Shown here piece after piece: positions 42,201 through 46,758 of a stretch of DNA of 64,000 bases. This stretch comes from Agrypnia vestita (lineage: Eukaryota; Arthropoda; Insecta; Trichoptera; Phryganeidae), in contig JADDOH010023066.1 of NCBI GenBank assembly GCA_016648135.1, positions 118,529-182,528 of the forward strand, written 5' to 3'. Position 1 is the stretch's first letter. Each line of letters opens with the position of its first letter. The notes below the pieces were generated by a model, which saw only the letters and a list, made by a program, of their open reading frames with translations, was not told the DNA's origin and made no database searches. Made by a program: the position numbers and the translations under genes.

Positions 42201-44060
42201 AAGTGTCTCTCGGTTCGCGAAAAAGTCAAAATTATTTGTGAAATAGAATGCGGCGCCAAAAGTTCCGAAGTCTGTAAAAAGTTTTCACTATCGTCTTCTA
42301 CAGTTTCATCGCTCTGGAAAATTAAGGATGTTTATTTGGCTGCTCTTGAAAATAACATCACACAATCAAAAAAATTTAGAAAGCGAAATTTACCTATCCC
42401 GGATATAAGGAGTCCCGGCTATAAGTCGGTCCCGTCGCACTCGTATAACCGAGTTGGACTGTACATTGAAAGCTTTTGAAAATAGTGGCACATCAATGTA
42501 ACACACTAATATTGTTGGCAGCTCATCTTGGAACGACGGCCTGGCTCTGTGCGCTCTGCTGCACACCTACCTGCCTTCGCGGGTCCCGTACGACTCACTC
42601 CCTCCGTCAGATAAGAAACACAACTTCTCCACGGCCTTTGCTGCCGCCGAGAGTGTCGGCATACCCACTACCCTTGTGAGTATCTCTACATATAACATTA
42701 AAAATAAACCTCACCTTTAGTTCAAATGAACATTTCATAAGGTAGCAGATCAAACTTGAGAATATACCAGGGGCGTGCAGTGAGAACAAGAAGCATGACT
42801 TTTATTTAAACGTACATTTGGAAAAAAAATCTAAATTAAATACTTATCTGGCAGAATATTATGAAATATTAAAATTAGAAAAATATATTTAACTATTGTG
42901 ATTGGAATATTACGAGATATATTTCGGTTTCTTTTCAAAATATATTCAAAACATGGGAAAAAATCATGCTTCTTGTTCTCACTGCACGCGCCTGGAATAT
43001 ACATACTATGTACGTGGTAAGGCCGTTATTTTAACCAGTTACATAATATATTACTGTTATTTTAAATTTGTATCTGATTGTATCTGTTTAGTACTGATGG
43101 TTGCCTGTGGAATCGCAAAAAATCAGTTACCAATCGGATACAAATCTCAAATAACGGTTCGTACGTCTGCAGTTAAAATACCATGTACAATAATTGGTTA
43201 TTCTAGAACAAATACAGGTGTCTCATAACTGGTAGCAAAAGCTTTACAGATGGATCTCTGCCTTGATAATGAGTCAAAAATGTTCAAGCAACCATGACTT
43301 TTTCTGTCTCAAAATTCAGATAAAATCCAGACTGTTGTCCAGAAACACTAAAATATTAGTGTACAAAACGTTCATCAGACAGTGCTCACATACACAGCTG
43401 AGACGTGGGTATTGACTGAGAGGAACTAGCGAGCACTGGACGCTTTTGATAGGAAAATTTTCAGGTGTATCTTTGGACTGGTTATAGACAATGGCACAGA
43501 CGCTACAAAAACGAGCTCTTTACTTTGTTTAAGGAGCTAAGCCTCACAAATGTATAAAATTGGGAAGACTTGAATGGCTGGATCATGTGTAGAGAATGAC
43601 TGAACAGCATGCAAGTCCCTGATGAATTCAAGACAAATAGGGCGAAGAAGTTTAAGAAAGACAAAATTAAGATAGAGCGACAGATATGTCCTCAATGTCC
43701 AAGACAGATATGTCCTGAAAGACATATCTGCCTTGAAGATTTAGAACTGGAGAAAGCTGGTTCAAGACAGATAAGTGGAGGAAGATTCTCTAGGAGGCCA
43801 AGACCCACCAGAGGCTGTACAGCCAATAGTGATGATGATTTGATTGTTACAATGATTGGTAACTGAGATTTAACTCCTGGAGGCTTAGTTTCCAGTAACT
43901 AACCTAACCCGATCTTTTGTACTAAAATGTGTTATTGCACTGGAAGAAGTAATGTTGTATTTGTTTTCAGAATATTCAAGACATGATACAACTGGAGAGG
44001 CCTGATTGGCAGCAGGTGATGGCTTACGTCACGGCCATCTACAAACATTTTGAGACTTGA
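150..44060 (+). CDS. SPECC1L: SPECC1L/cytospin-A family protein, gene span (5' end outside window)
   Basis: Cytospins crosslink actin and microtubules and act in adhesion, cytokinesis and cell shape (family knowledge). Exons join in consistent phase: 150-293, 1553-1671, 3948-4107, 5650-5742, 8144-8268, 10709-10850, 14666-14824, 16255-16386, 16522-16659, (26362-26392, 26467-26501 tentative), 29459-29621, 31393-33336, 35625-35858, 36773-36954, 37370-37574, 38602-38805, 40704-40824, 42522-42675, 43971-44060. Diagnostic stretches are [17 protein letters not shown] and [17 protein letters not shown] in the coiled coil, and [31 protein letters not shown] and [10 protein letters not shown] in the C-terminal CH domain, which ends exactly where vertebrate cytospins end. 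The linker between coiled coil and CH domain is about 900 residues, much longer than in vertebrates. No start codon is assigned because the first exon here begins in phase after an acceptor. Confidence 0.93.
490..610 (+). repeat. tRNA-derived SINE fragment
   Basis: Decayed copy of the repeat at 6278-6440: shared tagt..agtgg...catg head, ggattcctggtgaggtcaca in place of the B box, and the following tatgtgattt...gcctgggtattt tail. It lies in the first intron (294-1552). The rest of that intron is plain AT-rich sequence. Confidence 0.6.
1553..1671 (+). CDS. SPECC1L: cytospin exon b (conserved [12 protein letters not shown] block)
   Basis: Starts after a tttttcag acceptor and ends ag|gttagt with two leftover bases. 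It encodes [18 protein letters not shown] followed by [21 protein letters not shown]. This is the most recognisable cytospin signature outside the CH domain and anchors the family assignment. Confidence 0.96.
1875..2042 (+). repeat. tRNA-derived SINE fragment with poly(A) tail
   Basis: The head keeps a weak B box (gtggttcaagaccc). The body shares ttcatagcacaagc and the gacacgcattctgtgttc stretch with the copy at 19487-19676 and ends in an A run. A second member of the same SINE family. Confidence 0.65.
2339..3720 (-). mobile_element. 5'-truncated RTE-like non-LTR retrotransposon
   Basis: On the minus strand the sequence begins abruptly inside reverse transcriptase near 3720 and ends just after the coding stop in a short (GTAA)n tail at 2341-2358. 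RTE-type elements often end in such short tandem repeats. The copy lies in the intron 1672-3947, antisense to the cytospin gene. Confidence 0.82.
2360..3720 (-). pseudogene. reverse transcriptase C-terminal half, RTE-like
   Basis: One frame runs from the 5' truncation to the stop at 2360, interrupted by two nonsense codons near 3555 and 3510. Visible blocks: [31 protein letters not shown] (first catalytic Asp), [18 protein letters not shown], and [11 protein letters not shown] (catalytic YADD). The C-terminal part has [10 protein letters not shown] and KRGQPRKTW, usual in RTE and related insect elements. The last 352 codons (3418-2360) are intact. Endonuclease is missing. Confidence 0.85.
3948..4107 (+). 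CDS. SPECC1L: cytospin exon c (coiled coil)
   Basis: The acceptor atttcag at 3941-3947 and the carried ag give Ser, then [16 protein letters not shown] and [18 protein letters not shown]. The donor gttagt begins at 4108, leaving phase 0. Heptad spacing of Leu is clear. The match to the vertebrate cytospin block [13 protein letters not shown] is strong. Confidence 0.95.
4108..5649. other. intron, no recognised element
   Basis: AT-rich sequence with short A and T runs. A possible heavily decayed SINE lies near 4500-4640, too eroded to call. No coding frame of interest. Confidence 0.4.
5650..5742 (+). CDS. SPECC1L: cytospin exon d (coiled coil)
   Basis: 31 codons between ccctag and ag|gtaagt, phase 0 on both sides. 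It reads [15 protein letters not shown] and ends [10 protein letters not shown]. The composition suits a coiled coil, and both splice phases match the flanking exons. The sequence is less conserved than exons b and c. Confidence 0.86.
6278..6440 (+). repeat. tRNA-derived SINE
   Basis: Good pol III promoter boxes: A box tggcttagtgggcatg and B box gggttcgattccc about 40 bp later, then gtgagatcacaatta and a short T-rich end. The flanks do not fold into a tRNA, so this is a SINE and not a tRNA gene. Confidence 0.72.
7130..7277. mobile_element. 148-bp GC-rich MITE
   Basis: The ends are near-perfect inverted repeats of about 27 bp: ggccggcgccacactgcgca at the left, its complement tgcagtgtggcgccggcc at the right. 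TAT flanks both ends as a likely 3-bp target duplication, compatible with PIF/Harbinger. It contrasts sharply with the AT-rich intron. No coding capacity. Confidence 0.8.
7332..7806. mobile_element. foldback MITE, CAGGGTG family, copy 1
   Basis: Ends cagggtgtaacagagctag and gtgttacatcctgta form a long imperfect inverted repeat. The arms share aaaatgttcaag...caatagtta...agtttgcattttttt with the other copies. Non-coding. Confidence 0.75.
8144..8268 (+). CDS. SPECC1L: cytospin exon e (coiled coil)
   Basis: The acceptor is ttgcag and the donor at|gtaaga, with two bases left over. It encodes [16 protein letters not shown] then [18 protein letters not shown], a strongly charged heptad pattern without proline. 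The antisense strand is also open here but resembles no protein. Confidence 0.89.
8269..9844. other. intron, no recognised element
   Basis: AT-rich intron sequence; a slightly GC-richer patch around 8680-8880 has no coding frame or repeat I can name. Confidence 0.35.
9845..10235 (+). pseudogene. decayed mariner/Tc-like (DDE) transposase fragments
   Basis: Two recognisable pieces in different frames. Near 9845, [20 protein letters not shown] resembles the N-terminal VRTxENIxxVRESV segment of insect transposases. Near 10100-10165, [10 protein letters not shown] and then [13 protein letters not shown] resemble the WPPRSPDLxPxDFFLWGYIK block around the last catalytic Asp. The middle is deleted and stops are frequent. 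Confidence 0.58.
10709..10850 (+). CDS. SPECC1L: cytospin exon f (coiled coil)
   Basis: Follows ttttgcag. One base completes the codon carried from exon e, then [20 protein letters not shown] and [19 protein letters not shown], ending ag|gtaagg in phase 0. It is a coiled coil with Gln- and Leu-rich heptads. Confidence 0.9.
11320..12609 (-). mobile_element. mariner element with TIRs and TA duplication
   Basis: The terminal inverted repeats, about 35 bp, are near identical: cgagggctgtttgataagtc at the left, the complement of gacttatcaaacggccctcg at the right. TA flanks both ends (11318-11319, 12610-12611). Length is about 1290 bp, the usual mariner size. The only gene is a broken transposase on the minus strand. 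Confidence 0.92.
11384..12313 (-). pseudogene. mariner transposase, frameshifted
   Basis: The N-terminal part (12313-11915) keeps the helix-turn-helix ([20 protein letters not shown]) and the first catalytic motif [14 protein letters not shown]. The frame then shifts into 11951-11715 ([11 protein letters not shown]) and again into 11695-11384, where RDNAWVH and [20 protein letters not shown] carry the second and third Asp, with spacing compatible with D,D34D. Two frameshifts make it inactive. Confidence 0.88.
13000..13830 (-). pseudogene. non-LTR reverse transcriptase C-terminal fragment (CR1/L2-like)
   Basis: A 240-codon open stretch (13765-13043), extending upstream to about 13830, starts at [15 protein letters not shown] and continues [19 protein letters not shown] and [19 protein letters not shown]. 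These are the post-catalytic RT thumb and connection motifs of Jockey/CR1/L2-type elements. The catalytic YADD and everything 5' are missing. The 3' flank has two copies of a tgtttaataat unit, possibly the element tail. Confidence 0.74.
14666..14824 (+). CDS. SPECC1L: cytospin exon g (coiled coil)
   Basis: 53 codons between gccag and a|gtaagt, phase 0 on both sides. It reads [20 protein letters not shown] and then [19 protein letters not shown] content rises sharply over the AT-rich intron, as expected for coding sequence. The Gly/Ser interruption near the start marks a break in the coiled coil. Confidence 0.9.
15518..16058. mobile_element. foldback MITE, CAGGGTG family, copy 2 (best preserved)
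   Basis: Left end tatacagggtgtaccagag, right end ctctggtacaccctgtata. The arms stay complementary for about 150 bp, including aaaatgttcaagcaaccat and agttatggagatatgcaata. The TATA edges suggest TA target duplication. Non-coding. It fills most of the intron 14825-16254. Confidence 0.85.
16255..16386 (+). CDS. SPECC1L: cytospin exon h (coiled coil)
   Basis: 44 codons between ttttgtag and ctgcag|gtatgc, phase 0. It encodes [20 protein letters not shown] and [16 protein letters not shown], a typical cytospin-type coiled coil. It has no internal start codon. An overlapping open frame on this strand is spurious. Confidence 0.87.
16522..16659 (+). CDS. SPECC1L: cytospin exon i (coiled coil)
   Basis: 46 codons after tttaccag, ending gat|gtaagt in phase 0. 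It reads [19 protein letters not shown], then [18 protein letters not shown]. It is separated from exon h by only 135 bp, whereas the intron after it runs to about 26361 and is the largest in the window. Confidence 0.9.
16800..16920 (+). repeat. fragment of CAGGGTG-family MITE
   Basis: The stretch from gtgaaatgtgaacagtcaag through agtttgcattc to cttttgtaaaatgttagact matches the internal arm of the copy at 51019-51802. Both ends are missing. Confidence 0.6.
17359..17459. promoter_or_regulatory. scattered heat-shock-element-like motifs
   Basis: GAAttTTCcaGAg at 17359-17371 and GAAtgTTCaaGAgaaTTC at 17442-17459 are alternating GAA/TTC units with 2-bp spacing, each with one mismatch. The surroundings are slightly GC-richer and full of ttctaga words like the element at 18.6 kb. 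Function unknown. Confidence 0.35.
18300..19340. mobile_element. foldback element, about 230-bp inverted arms around a 550-bp core
   Basis: Arm 18300-18525 is the reverse complement of 19095-19340: shared acacgatttggtatacacca, gaataaacacctttacaagt, gggggtggagagtaggcgga and gggaataattaagggattgt. The core holds tagctgtgtccgcgtggctt, a phrase common in insect repeats, and the heat-shock-element array. No transposase. Each arm also carries a ctgaggaag...cccgaaac motif. Confidence 0.8.
18611..18764. promoter_or_regulatory. dense heat-shock-element array
   Basis: HSF trimers bind alternating GAA and TTC units spaced by 2 bp. Perfect runs are seen at 18611-18628 (4 units), 18642-18659 (4 units), 18721-18748 (6 units, including gaattttctagaaccttc) and 18752-18764 (3 units): 17 units in 154 bp. 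This is directly visible; binding and activity are inferred. It sits in the centre of the foldback element, in an intron of the cytospin gene. Confidence 0.6.
19487..19676 (+). repeat. tRNA-derived SINE with poly(A) tail
   Basis: The A box lies in ttggtcttgtggttaggaca and the B box is gcgggttcgaacctc. The non-tRNA body shares tttcatagcacaagc and ttccgtgttcgcatctc with the copy at 1875-2042, and the element ends in about 15 A. This is the best-preserved SINE in the window. Confidence 0.8.
19865..19882. repeat. palindrome copy 1 (subterminal, piggyBac)
   Basis: cgtccgataaatcggacg, one base off the perfect palindrome at the other two sites, 15 bp inside the left end. Probably a transposase-binding or structural site; inferred from position. 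Confidence 0.65.
19997..20100 (+). repeat. G-rich low-complexity tract
   Basis: Runs of 4 to 16 G broken by single C, T or A over about 100 bp, in a region otherwise over 65% AT. It could fold into G-quadruplexes. Exact run lengths may be unreliable because such tracts are error-prone in sequencing. Confidence 0.85.
20357..20374. repeat. palindrome copy 2
   Basis: Perfect 18-bp palindrome cgtccgatatatcggacg, about 25 bp upstream of the transposase frame and about 490 bp inside the left end. Confidence 0.7.
20398..21660 (+). pseudogene. piggyBac-like transposase, multiply broken
   Basis: The acidic N-terminal segment has [17 protein letters not shown] and [11 protein letters not shown]. The DDE domain begins near 20890 with [20 protein letters not shown]. 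The longest intact stretch (21005-21376) has [12 protein letters not shown] and [19 protein letters not shown] then [11 protein letters not shown], with the piggyBac catalytic Asp in VDESM. Stops or shifts occur near 20704, 20805, 20983, 21375 and 21515. The later catalytic region and Cys-rich tail are absent. Confidence 0.87.
21684..21701. repeat. palindrome copy 3 (right side of piggyBac)
   Basis: Perfect cgtccgatatatcggacg preceded by tgcatag, the same word that precedes copy 1 (gcatag). It marks the right subterminal region, about 130 bp from the right end. Confidence 0.7.
22462..22690. repeat. head-to-head inverted repeat with hammerhead-like cores
   Basis: Two arms face each other: ctgtgtgtagttttctggga in the left and its complement tcccagaaaactacacacag in the right. 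Near the centre each arm has gatgatggaccctgcaat (minus strand) or ctgatgctggactctgcaat, followed by ggatccgaaacgtcgg. Related single or paired copies lie at 52684-52800 and 62445-62610. Confidence 0.72.
23145..23390. repeat. imperfect foldback repeat, dispersed family
   Basis: The left part aaggctcaaattcagagtca is roughly complementary to tgattctgaattcgagctta at the right, and the middle holds ccaccactatccatatgg and its complement. The right part (aaggcgtaccttaacctttt...) recurs at 55891-55943. Confidence 0.6.
24100..24429. mobile_element. foldback MITE, CAGGGTG family, copy 3
   Basis: Ends acagggtataacagagctag and tagcttggttacaccctata are inverted. Internally shorter than copy 2, with gaaaatgttcaggcaacaat in the left arm. 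Confidence 0.72.
25464..25964. mobile_element. foldback MITE, CAGGGTG family, copy 4
   Basis: Ends tatacagagttatttgaaaa and caaatagccctgtata are inverted and the arms share gaaaatgttcaagcagttat with copy 2. Central tttttcaatatttctgac and its complement are also inverted. Confidence 0.72.
26362..26392 (+). CDS. SPECC1L: tentative cytospin micro-exon j
   Basis: 31 nt between ttatag and a|gtgagc, entering in phase 0 and reading [10 protein letters not shown] with one base left over. Charge and composition would continue the coiled coil, and exons i and 29459 both need phase 0 at their junction. No family motif is seen, so the support is only splice sites and phase. Confidence 0.42.
26467..26501 (+). 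CDS. SPECC1L: tentative cytospin micro-exon k
   Basis: If the second AG of the tandem acceptor gcagag is used (AG at 26465-26466), the carried base gives Ser, then [11 protein letters not shown] up to a gtaaat donor, restoring phase 0 for the next exon. Using the first AG (26463-26464) leads to a stop at 26482-26484. The reading frame is plausible but not independently supported. An indel in the sequence would also explain the offset. Confidence 0.35.
26502..27907. other. intron, no recognised element
   Basis: AT-rich with homopolymer runs; short open frames here lack any motif. Confidence 0.35.
27908..28497. mobile_element. foldback MITE, CAGGGTG family, copy 5 (degraded)
   Basis: Left end atacagggtgtaacagagct. 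The right end gaagtttttgctatgatgct then caatctgtata is diverged, resembling the right end at 51770-51802. Internal agtttgtacttttttt and its counterpart are recognisable. Confidence 0.62.
28963..29300 (+). repeat. dispersed repeat R1, copy 1
   Basis: aggcagcaatatccacttca, gactgaaacatc, aaaggaaaactgaag and aacttatttccaata occur in the same order at 40140-40460. Non-coding, no clear ends or TIRs. Function and class unknown. Confidence 0.7.
29459..29621 (+). CDS. SPECC1L: cytospin exon l (end of coiled coil)
   Basis: Follows atcaccag and ends aaag|gtagac with one base over. It encodes [19 protein letters not shown] and then [18 protein letters not shown]. This matches the conserved EWxQFQxDLxTAVxVANDxKxEAQ block of vertebrate cytospins, the last well-conserved part of the coiled coil. 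Confidence 0.96.
29622..31392. other. intron with possible Tigger remnant
   Basis: Mostly plain AT-rich sequence. Around 30420-30500, words such as gttaattcgaattttgcg resemble ends of pogo/Tigger elements, but no paired end was found, so no element is called. Confidence 0.35.
31393..33336 (+). CDS. SPECC1L: cytospin exon m: 648-codon disordered linker
   Basis: A 1944-nt exon between aactag and t|gtaagt, phase 1 on both sides, so skipping it would keep the frame. The protein is Ser-, Asp-, Asn- and Lys-rich and looks disordered. It has acidic patches ([17 protein letters not shown]), a Tyr-rich patch ([11 protein letters not shown]) and Pro-rich segments ([21 protein letters not shown]) of the kind that bind SH3 domains. 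I recognise no folded domain. Vertebrate cytospins have no comparable block, so this part is probably lineage-specific. Codon use and the uninterrupted 1.9-kb frame leave little doubt that it is coding. Confidence 0.89.
33337..34736. other. intron, no recognised element
   Basis: AT-rich intron after the giant linker exon; no repeats or coding frames that I can support. Confidence 0.35.
34737..35054. mobile_element. foldback MITE, ATTCTGAAAATAGCAA family, copy 1
   Basis: The left arm (attctgaaataagcaatatt...gcattgtaatgatgcc order) is complementary to the right arm ending ttgcttatttaagaatatgg. The centre has agctttctaattgattgaat and its inverse. No coding capacity. Confidence 0.7.
35156..35380. 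mobile_element. foldback MITE, ATTCTGAAAATAGCAA family, copy 2
   Basis: Ends gtattctgaaaatagcaatc and gattgctattttcagaatag are perfect inverted repeats over about 20 bp. Internal agctttctgattggttgaat and ttgatggcattacaatgat match copy 1, only 100 bp away. Confidence 0.8.
35625..35858 (+). CDS. SPECC1L: cytospin exon n: Ala/Pro/Ser/Gln-rich linker
   Basis: 234 nt after tttttag, ending aaag|gtattg, phase 1 on both sides and so also frame-neutral. It is very GC-rich against its surroundings. It encodes a Pro/Ala/Ser run with repeated [12 protein letters not shown] units, then [20 protein letters not shown]. The minus strand is open across it, but that is a by-product of composition. Confidence 0.87.
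35859..36772. other. intron, no recognised element
   Basis: AT-rich; nothing recognisable beyond splice sites. Confidence 0.35.
36773..36954 (+). CDS. SPECC1L: cytospin exon o ([15 protein letters not shown] motif)
   Basis: Starts after cggccag and ends cag|gtaatt in phase 0. It reads [20 protein letters not shown], then a Gly/Ser/Thr-rich stretch and [12 protein letters not shown]. The SVKSLIES segment resembles the TVKTLIKSFD segment that follows the coiled coil in vertebrate cytospins. Confidence 0.91.
37108..37297. mobile_element. 190-bp foldback MITE
   Basis: ataggtcttttcatataagc at the left pairs with the complement of gtttatatgaaaagatctat at the right. Inside, gttagtgtgggttca pairs with tacccacactaatt, and acggatacg / cgtatccgt form the hairpin top. 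It occupies much of the 415-bp intron 36955-37369. Confidence 0.75.
37370..37574 (+). CDS. SPECC1L: cytospin exon p (Ser/Asn-rich linker)
   Basis: Follows aattttag and ends aacg|gtatgt with one base over. It encodes [18 protein letters not shown], a Ser/Asn/Thr-rich low-complexity stretch, then [17 protein letters not shown]. It is probably disordered. Confidence 0.89.
37698..37860 (+). repeat. 24-bp minisatellite, about 6.5 units
   Basis: Unit close to atcatccagttgaatgataa tgcc, repeated with 1-4 changes each; one unit is shortened to 18 bp. Non-coding, just downstream of exon p. Confidence 0.8.
37861..38601. other. intron, no recognised element
   Basis: AT-rich, becoming C- and T-rich on the + strand from about 38210 to the acceptor at 38600, an unusually long pyrimidine-biased stretch. 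No repeat identified. Confidence 0.35.
38602..38805 (+). CDS. SPECC1L: cytospin exon q (linker before CH domain)
   Basis: Follows a pyrimidine-rich tract ending gtaaag. The carried g gives Asp, then [18 protein letters not shown] and [16 protein letters not shown]. It ends tta|gttagt with one base over, which joins correctly to the CH-domain exon. No ATG-initiated frame of useful length covers it, so it is easily missed. Confidence 0.83.
38806..40139. other. intron, no recognised element
   Basis: AT-rich; short open frames have no motifs. Confidence 0.35.
40140..40460 (+). repeat. dispersed repeat R1, copy 2
   Basis: Collinear with 28963-29300 (ggcggcaatatccacttcaa, gactgaaacatc, aaaggaaaactaagatggca, aacttatttccaatat) with small indels. 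Lies two bases groups upstream of exon r in the same gene, in the same orientation. Confidence 0.7.
40704..40824 (+). CDS. SPECC1L: cytospin exon r (CH domain, first part)
   Basis: Starts after atcaacag and ends ttcag|gtaaga. It reads [20 protein letters not shown] and [20 protein letters not shown], the opening of the calponin-homology domain that binds actin in this family. Confidence 0.96.
41307..41333 (+). repeat. (GTAT)n microsatellite
   Basis: Six to seven perfect gtat units in an AT-rich intron. Confidence 0.85.
41730..42461 (+). mobile_element. Tigger/pogo-like element, internally deleted
   Basis: Inverted ends cagtcgaactcggttataac at the left and cgtataaccgagttggactg at the right, with TA on both sides (41728-41729, 42462-42463). 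Subterminal ataaggag and cccggctataag words repeat in both arms. The 732 bp keep only the N-terminal DNA-binding part of the transposase. Confidence 0.88.
42162..42420 (+). pseudogene. pogo/Tigger transposase N-terminal helix-turn-helix
   Basis: Reads [18 protein letters not shown] then [20 protein letters not shown] and WKIKDVYL, the CENP-B/pogo N-terminal HTH. The DDE domain is absent because the frame runs into the right terminal repeat. Confidence 0.85.
42522..42675 (+). CDS. SPECC1L: cytospin exon s (CH domain, core)
   Basis: The acceptor ttggcag lies only 60 bp downstream of a Tigger relic. It encodes [19 protein letters not shown] and then [19 protein letters not shown], the conserved core helices of the CH domain. 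It ends ctt|gtgagt in phase 0. Confidence 0.97.
43207..43305 (+). repeat. fragment of CAGGGTG-family MITE
   Basis: taactggtagcaaaagcttt and gagtcaaaaatgttcaagca match one arm of the family; the other arm is missing, perhaps replaced by the RT fragment that follows. Confidence 0.6.
43312..43860 (+). pseudogene. decayed non-LTR RT C-terminal fragment
   Basis: In shifting frames: [23 protein letters not shown]...[19 protein letters not shown], and a tail with [15 protein letters not shown] overlapping the usual W+ILxEAKTH end, then a gatgatgat stretch. This matches the C-terminal end of RTE-like insect elements. Many stops and shifts. It lies in the last intron of the cytospin gene. Confidence 0.66.
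43971..44060 (+). CDS. SPECC1L: cytospin terminal exon t (CH domain end and stop)
   Basis: Follows ttgttttcag. It reads [16 protein letters not shown] and [13 protein letters not shown], then TGA at 44058-44060. The protein ends at the same place as vertebrate cytospins, so this is the true C-terminus. Confidence 0.97.
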   Translation, partial: NIQDMIQLERPDWQQVMAYVTAIYKHFET

Positions 44061-45800
44061 TTGCTTCTCTGGTACATCTGTAATGGTGATTTTCAAACAC
44101 CAGATTGACTTTACAATGTATAGAATTTTTTAAATGTGATTGTCAAATTTTTATACATATATCATCTTGTATATCATTCGATACACTATTAATATTATGT
44201 AAATTTTTAATATCTCACTTACACTCTTGTGACTATTTGCTGGCTAAATAGTGGCGCCGCTCTATTTTTTAAAATATACTCTATTTAATCAATGTTTCCT
44301 TTTAGATTGCAATACTCGCCTTGTCTGCATGTATATGTATTTAAAAAAATAACCTCGATGAAGGTGTTGATGTATTTTGACCTAAGGATATTTAGATGAG
44401 ACGATTATTATATTCGTACACTATAAAAGGAATTGTGTATTTTTGCTGATAAAAGACAATATTTCATTCCAAAGAATTATAATATATTCAGTGATTTTAC
44501 AGTGTCTTATTTTGTTGTTGGATCTATTAAGAATGTATTCTGTATTCTTAATTATTTTATGCGTAAATTTAAGCAAAGTTTGACTGATTTTCATATAAAA
44601 TTCATTATTTTAAAAACAGACAGACCAATCATTGAAGGATGGTGTATATAGTTTAGAAAAATTAGCTTGGCAAATTAATTATTTTTCCAACCGTATTTTC
44701 ATAACGTATATGTATTTCTTAAAATTCTTCTAACCTTAGCTACATTTTAGTTTCATTCTACACCTAACAAAAAATTAGTTAATTAAACCTGAGTTGTTAT
44801 TGCGGAGAGATTTTCATAAACAAGAGATTTACAATGTATATTTTTTTAATGTTATGTCTGGCAGCATTTTGTAAAAGTTTTTAGGCTAAAGCATTTTTAC
44901 AGAGTACGATAACTTTAATTGTGTATTTTTTATTTGTATATACAAACAAACATGTTGCACGTCCTAGATTTTTTAAAGAAAAATATGTATCGCGTTAGAT
45001 ATCAAATTAACTTTTAAGTCTTGAAAAATTATTTGGTATTGACTGAAGTGAAGGAATGAGTGGAAAGGAGTGAAAAGTAATTACAGCATGTTTGTGAATT
45101 TTGAGGTCGACTCCAGAAAATACGCCATGTGCCTCAAATGTAATAAATAGAGAAAAGTCCTTGAATAATGGTACCGATATATGTAAGGAATTTTATTAAT
45201 TTTATTTTCATTGATTTCTTACCTTACTACATTAAAATTTGTATATTGCTATCGGATGCTTATTTCATTTTTGGTTTATGTGTTCAAATTTCAGATGTGT
45301 AGATTAAACAAAACAATATTTTACTAACAGTTTTCCATCAGTATTGTATCACTTGTTGAGTTTCTGAAATATTGTGTCGCATTTATGTTTGTTACGTGCA
45401 AAACAATAATGTATCTATAGTTTACCTATTTAATATGACACTTCATATAAATAACCTCAATATTCCATTATCCTAGATGTCAGACAATTGTATGCTTTAA
45501 GTTATTTTCTACATTTAACTATATGTACATAGAGAATATATACATTATGGGGTATTTTTGTGAGATGTTTTCATGCCACGACTGTACATTGCCTTATTAT
45601 ATTTATTGAGCTCAGAACAAAGTAGGTTATGATAAGTTTACGAAAAATGTATTATATTTTGTTTCATAACAGCTGTGGTTTATATTTTTGTTGCCTGTAA
45701 ATAGACTTAGACTTATTATTATTTTGATTAAAATGCATTTCGACTGTAATGTTTTGTCACATTTTTAGTATTAAATAAATTATCTTTCCTTTAGTGAAAG
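44061..45800 (+). other. probable 3' UTR of the cytospin gene
   Basis: About 1.7 kb of AT-rich sequence follows the stop with no coding frame and no recognisable transposon. Candidate AATAAA signals lie at 45142-45147 and 45774-45779. The extent is inferred; either signal could end the transcript. Confidence 0.5.
45774..45779 (+). terminator. candidate polyadenylation signal AATAAA
   Basis: A canonical AATAAA about 1.7 kb after the cytospin stop, followed by a T-rich stretch. An earlier AATAAA at 45142 is an alternative. Such hexamers are common in AT-rich DNA. Confidence 0.4.
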
Positions 45801-46318
45801 TATTTTGGTTGCATTTCCTACACTATGTGGGCGTGAAATATAATTATTTATTTATTAAACGCTTGCAAGTGAATTGCAAAAATTAACAAAATGCTAAGTA
45901 CGCAAAATAGTATCGTAAATATTTTTATTGTGATTTTTGAAAAATTTTTAGCCATTTTTGAAAATGAAGAATTTGTATGGAAGACTCTTATTTAATAATT
46001 AATTATTAATTGATACGTTTGGTCAAATACCTTTGTGGACTTTTTTATATCAACCAGAACTACCAATATGTTGTTAATAAACGTGATAAAAAAACTTGTC
46101 TAATTTTTTCAAAACCCTTTGATATTGGAGAGACTATTGGAAAAAATTACATTCTGTGTATTTGAAATTGGCTGAAAAATCAAAAATTCATAAAACATGG
46201 TGTAATTTTGTCCAGTGAATTTATTTTTCGAGATTGTCTAAAAAAATCTGCCCTGATTTCAATCACTATATGTCAACGCTGACGTGAAGGAGGTAAGGAG
46301 TAGAAGAAAACCAAAATA
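45800..46318. other. intergenic, no recognised element
   Basis: AT-rich sequence between the probable cytospin 3' end and the Tigger relic; nothing recognisable. Confidence 0.35.
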
Positions 46319-46625
46319 CGTAAAAGCTCTTTAATACGAAATTCAGGGGACCGAAATTCAACAAAAAAATTCGAATTTCGAATTAGGGAAGTAGAATTAG
46401 TAGGAAGTTTGTAAACCATCAACACACTTTCTAAACATTTCCAAGTGTACAAACAAATGCATTTTTTAACATGTATATTCAAACATATTTATTTGGCTAA
46501 TGTTGCATTCATTTTTGTCAGTTGTTTCAATAAAATTAAAATAAATTACATTGATATGTGATCTTGAGCCATCAATTCAATTTTAAAACAGAAAAAATGA
46601 AAACAGCAAATATTGTACATCACTT

Positions 46626-46758
46626 CTCAGCGCTTTTCAATTTTGGCGCGATTTTTTAGAATTGTTGAAACAGTCGAATTGGCGATATCATATTTTTTCG
46701 CAATCTATTAATCGCCGTTATTCTTAATTTTCCTGTCCACATCTTTAATCAAATCCAT
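46626..46758 (-). pseudogene. pogo/Tigger HTH relic
   Basis: Minus strand: MDLIKDVDRKIKNNGD, two stops, then IAKKYDIANSTVSTILKNR and AKIEKR. This is the pogo/CENP-B HTH (IAKxFGIxxSTVSTILKN). No DDE domain was seen. Confidence 0.75.

Noticed and set aside
43609..43866. 85-codon frame with [18 protein letters not shown] repeats
   Set aside because: Local duplication (agacagatatgtcc) within the decayed RT fragment; the Cys pattern is a by-product, not a zinc finger.
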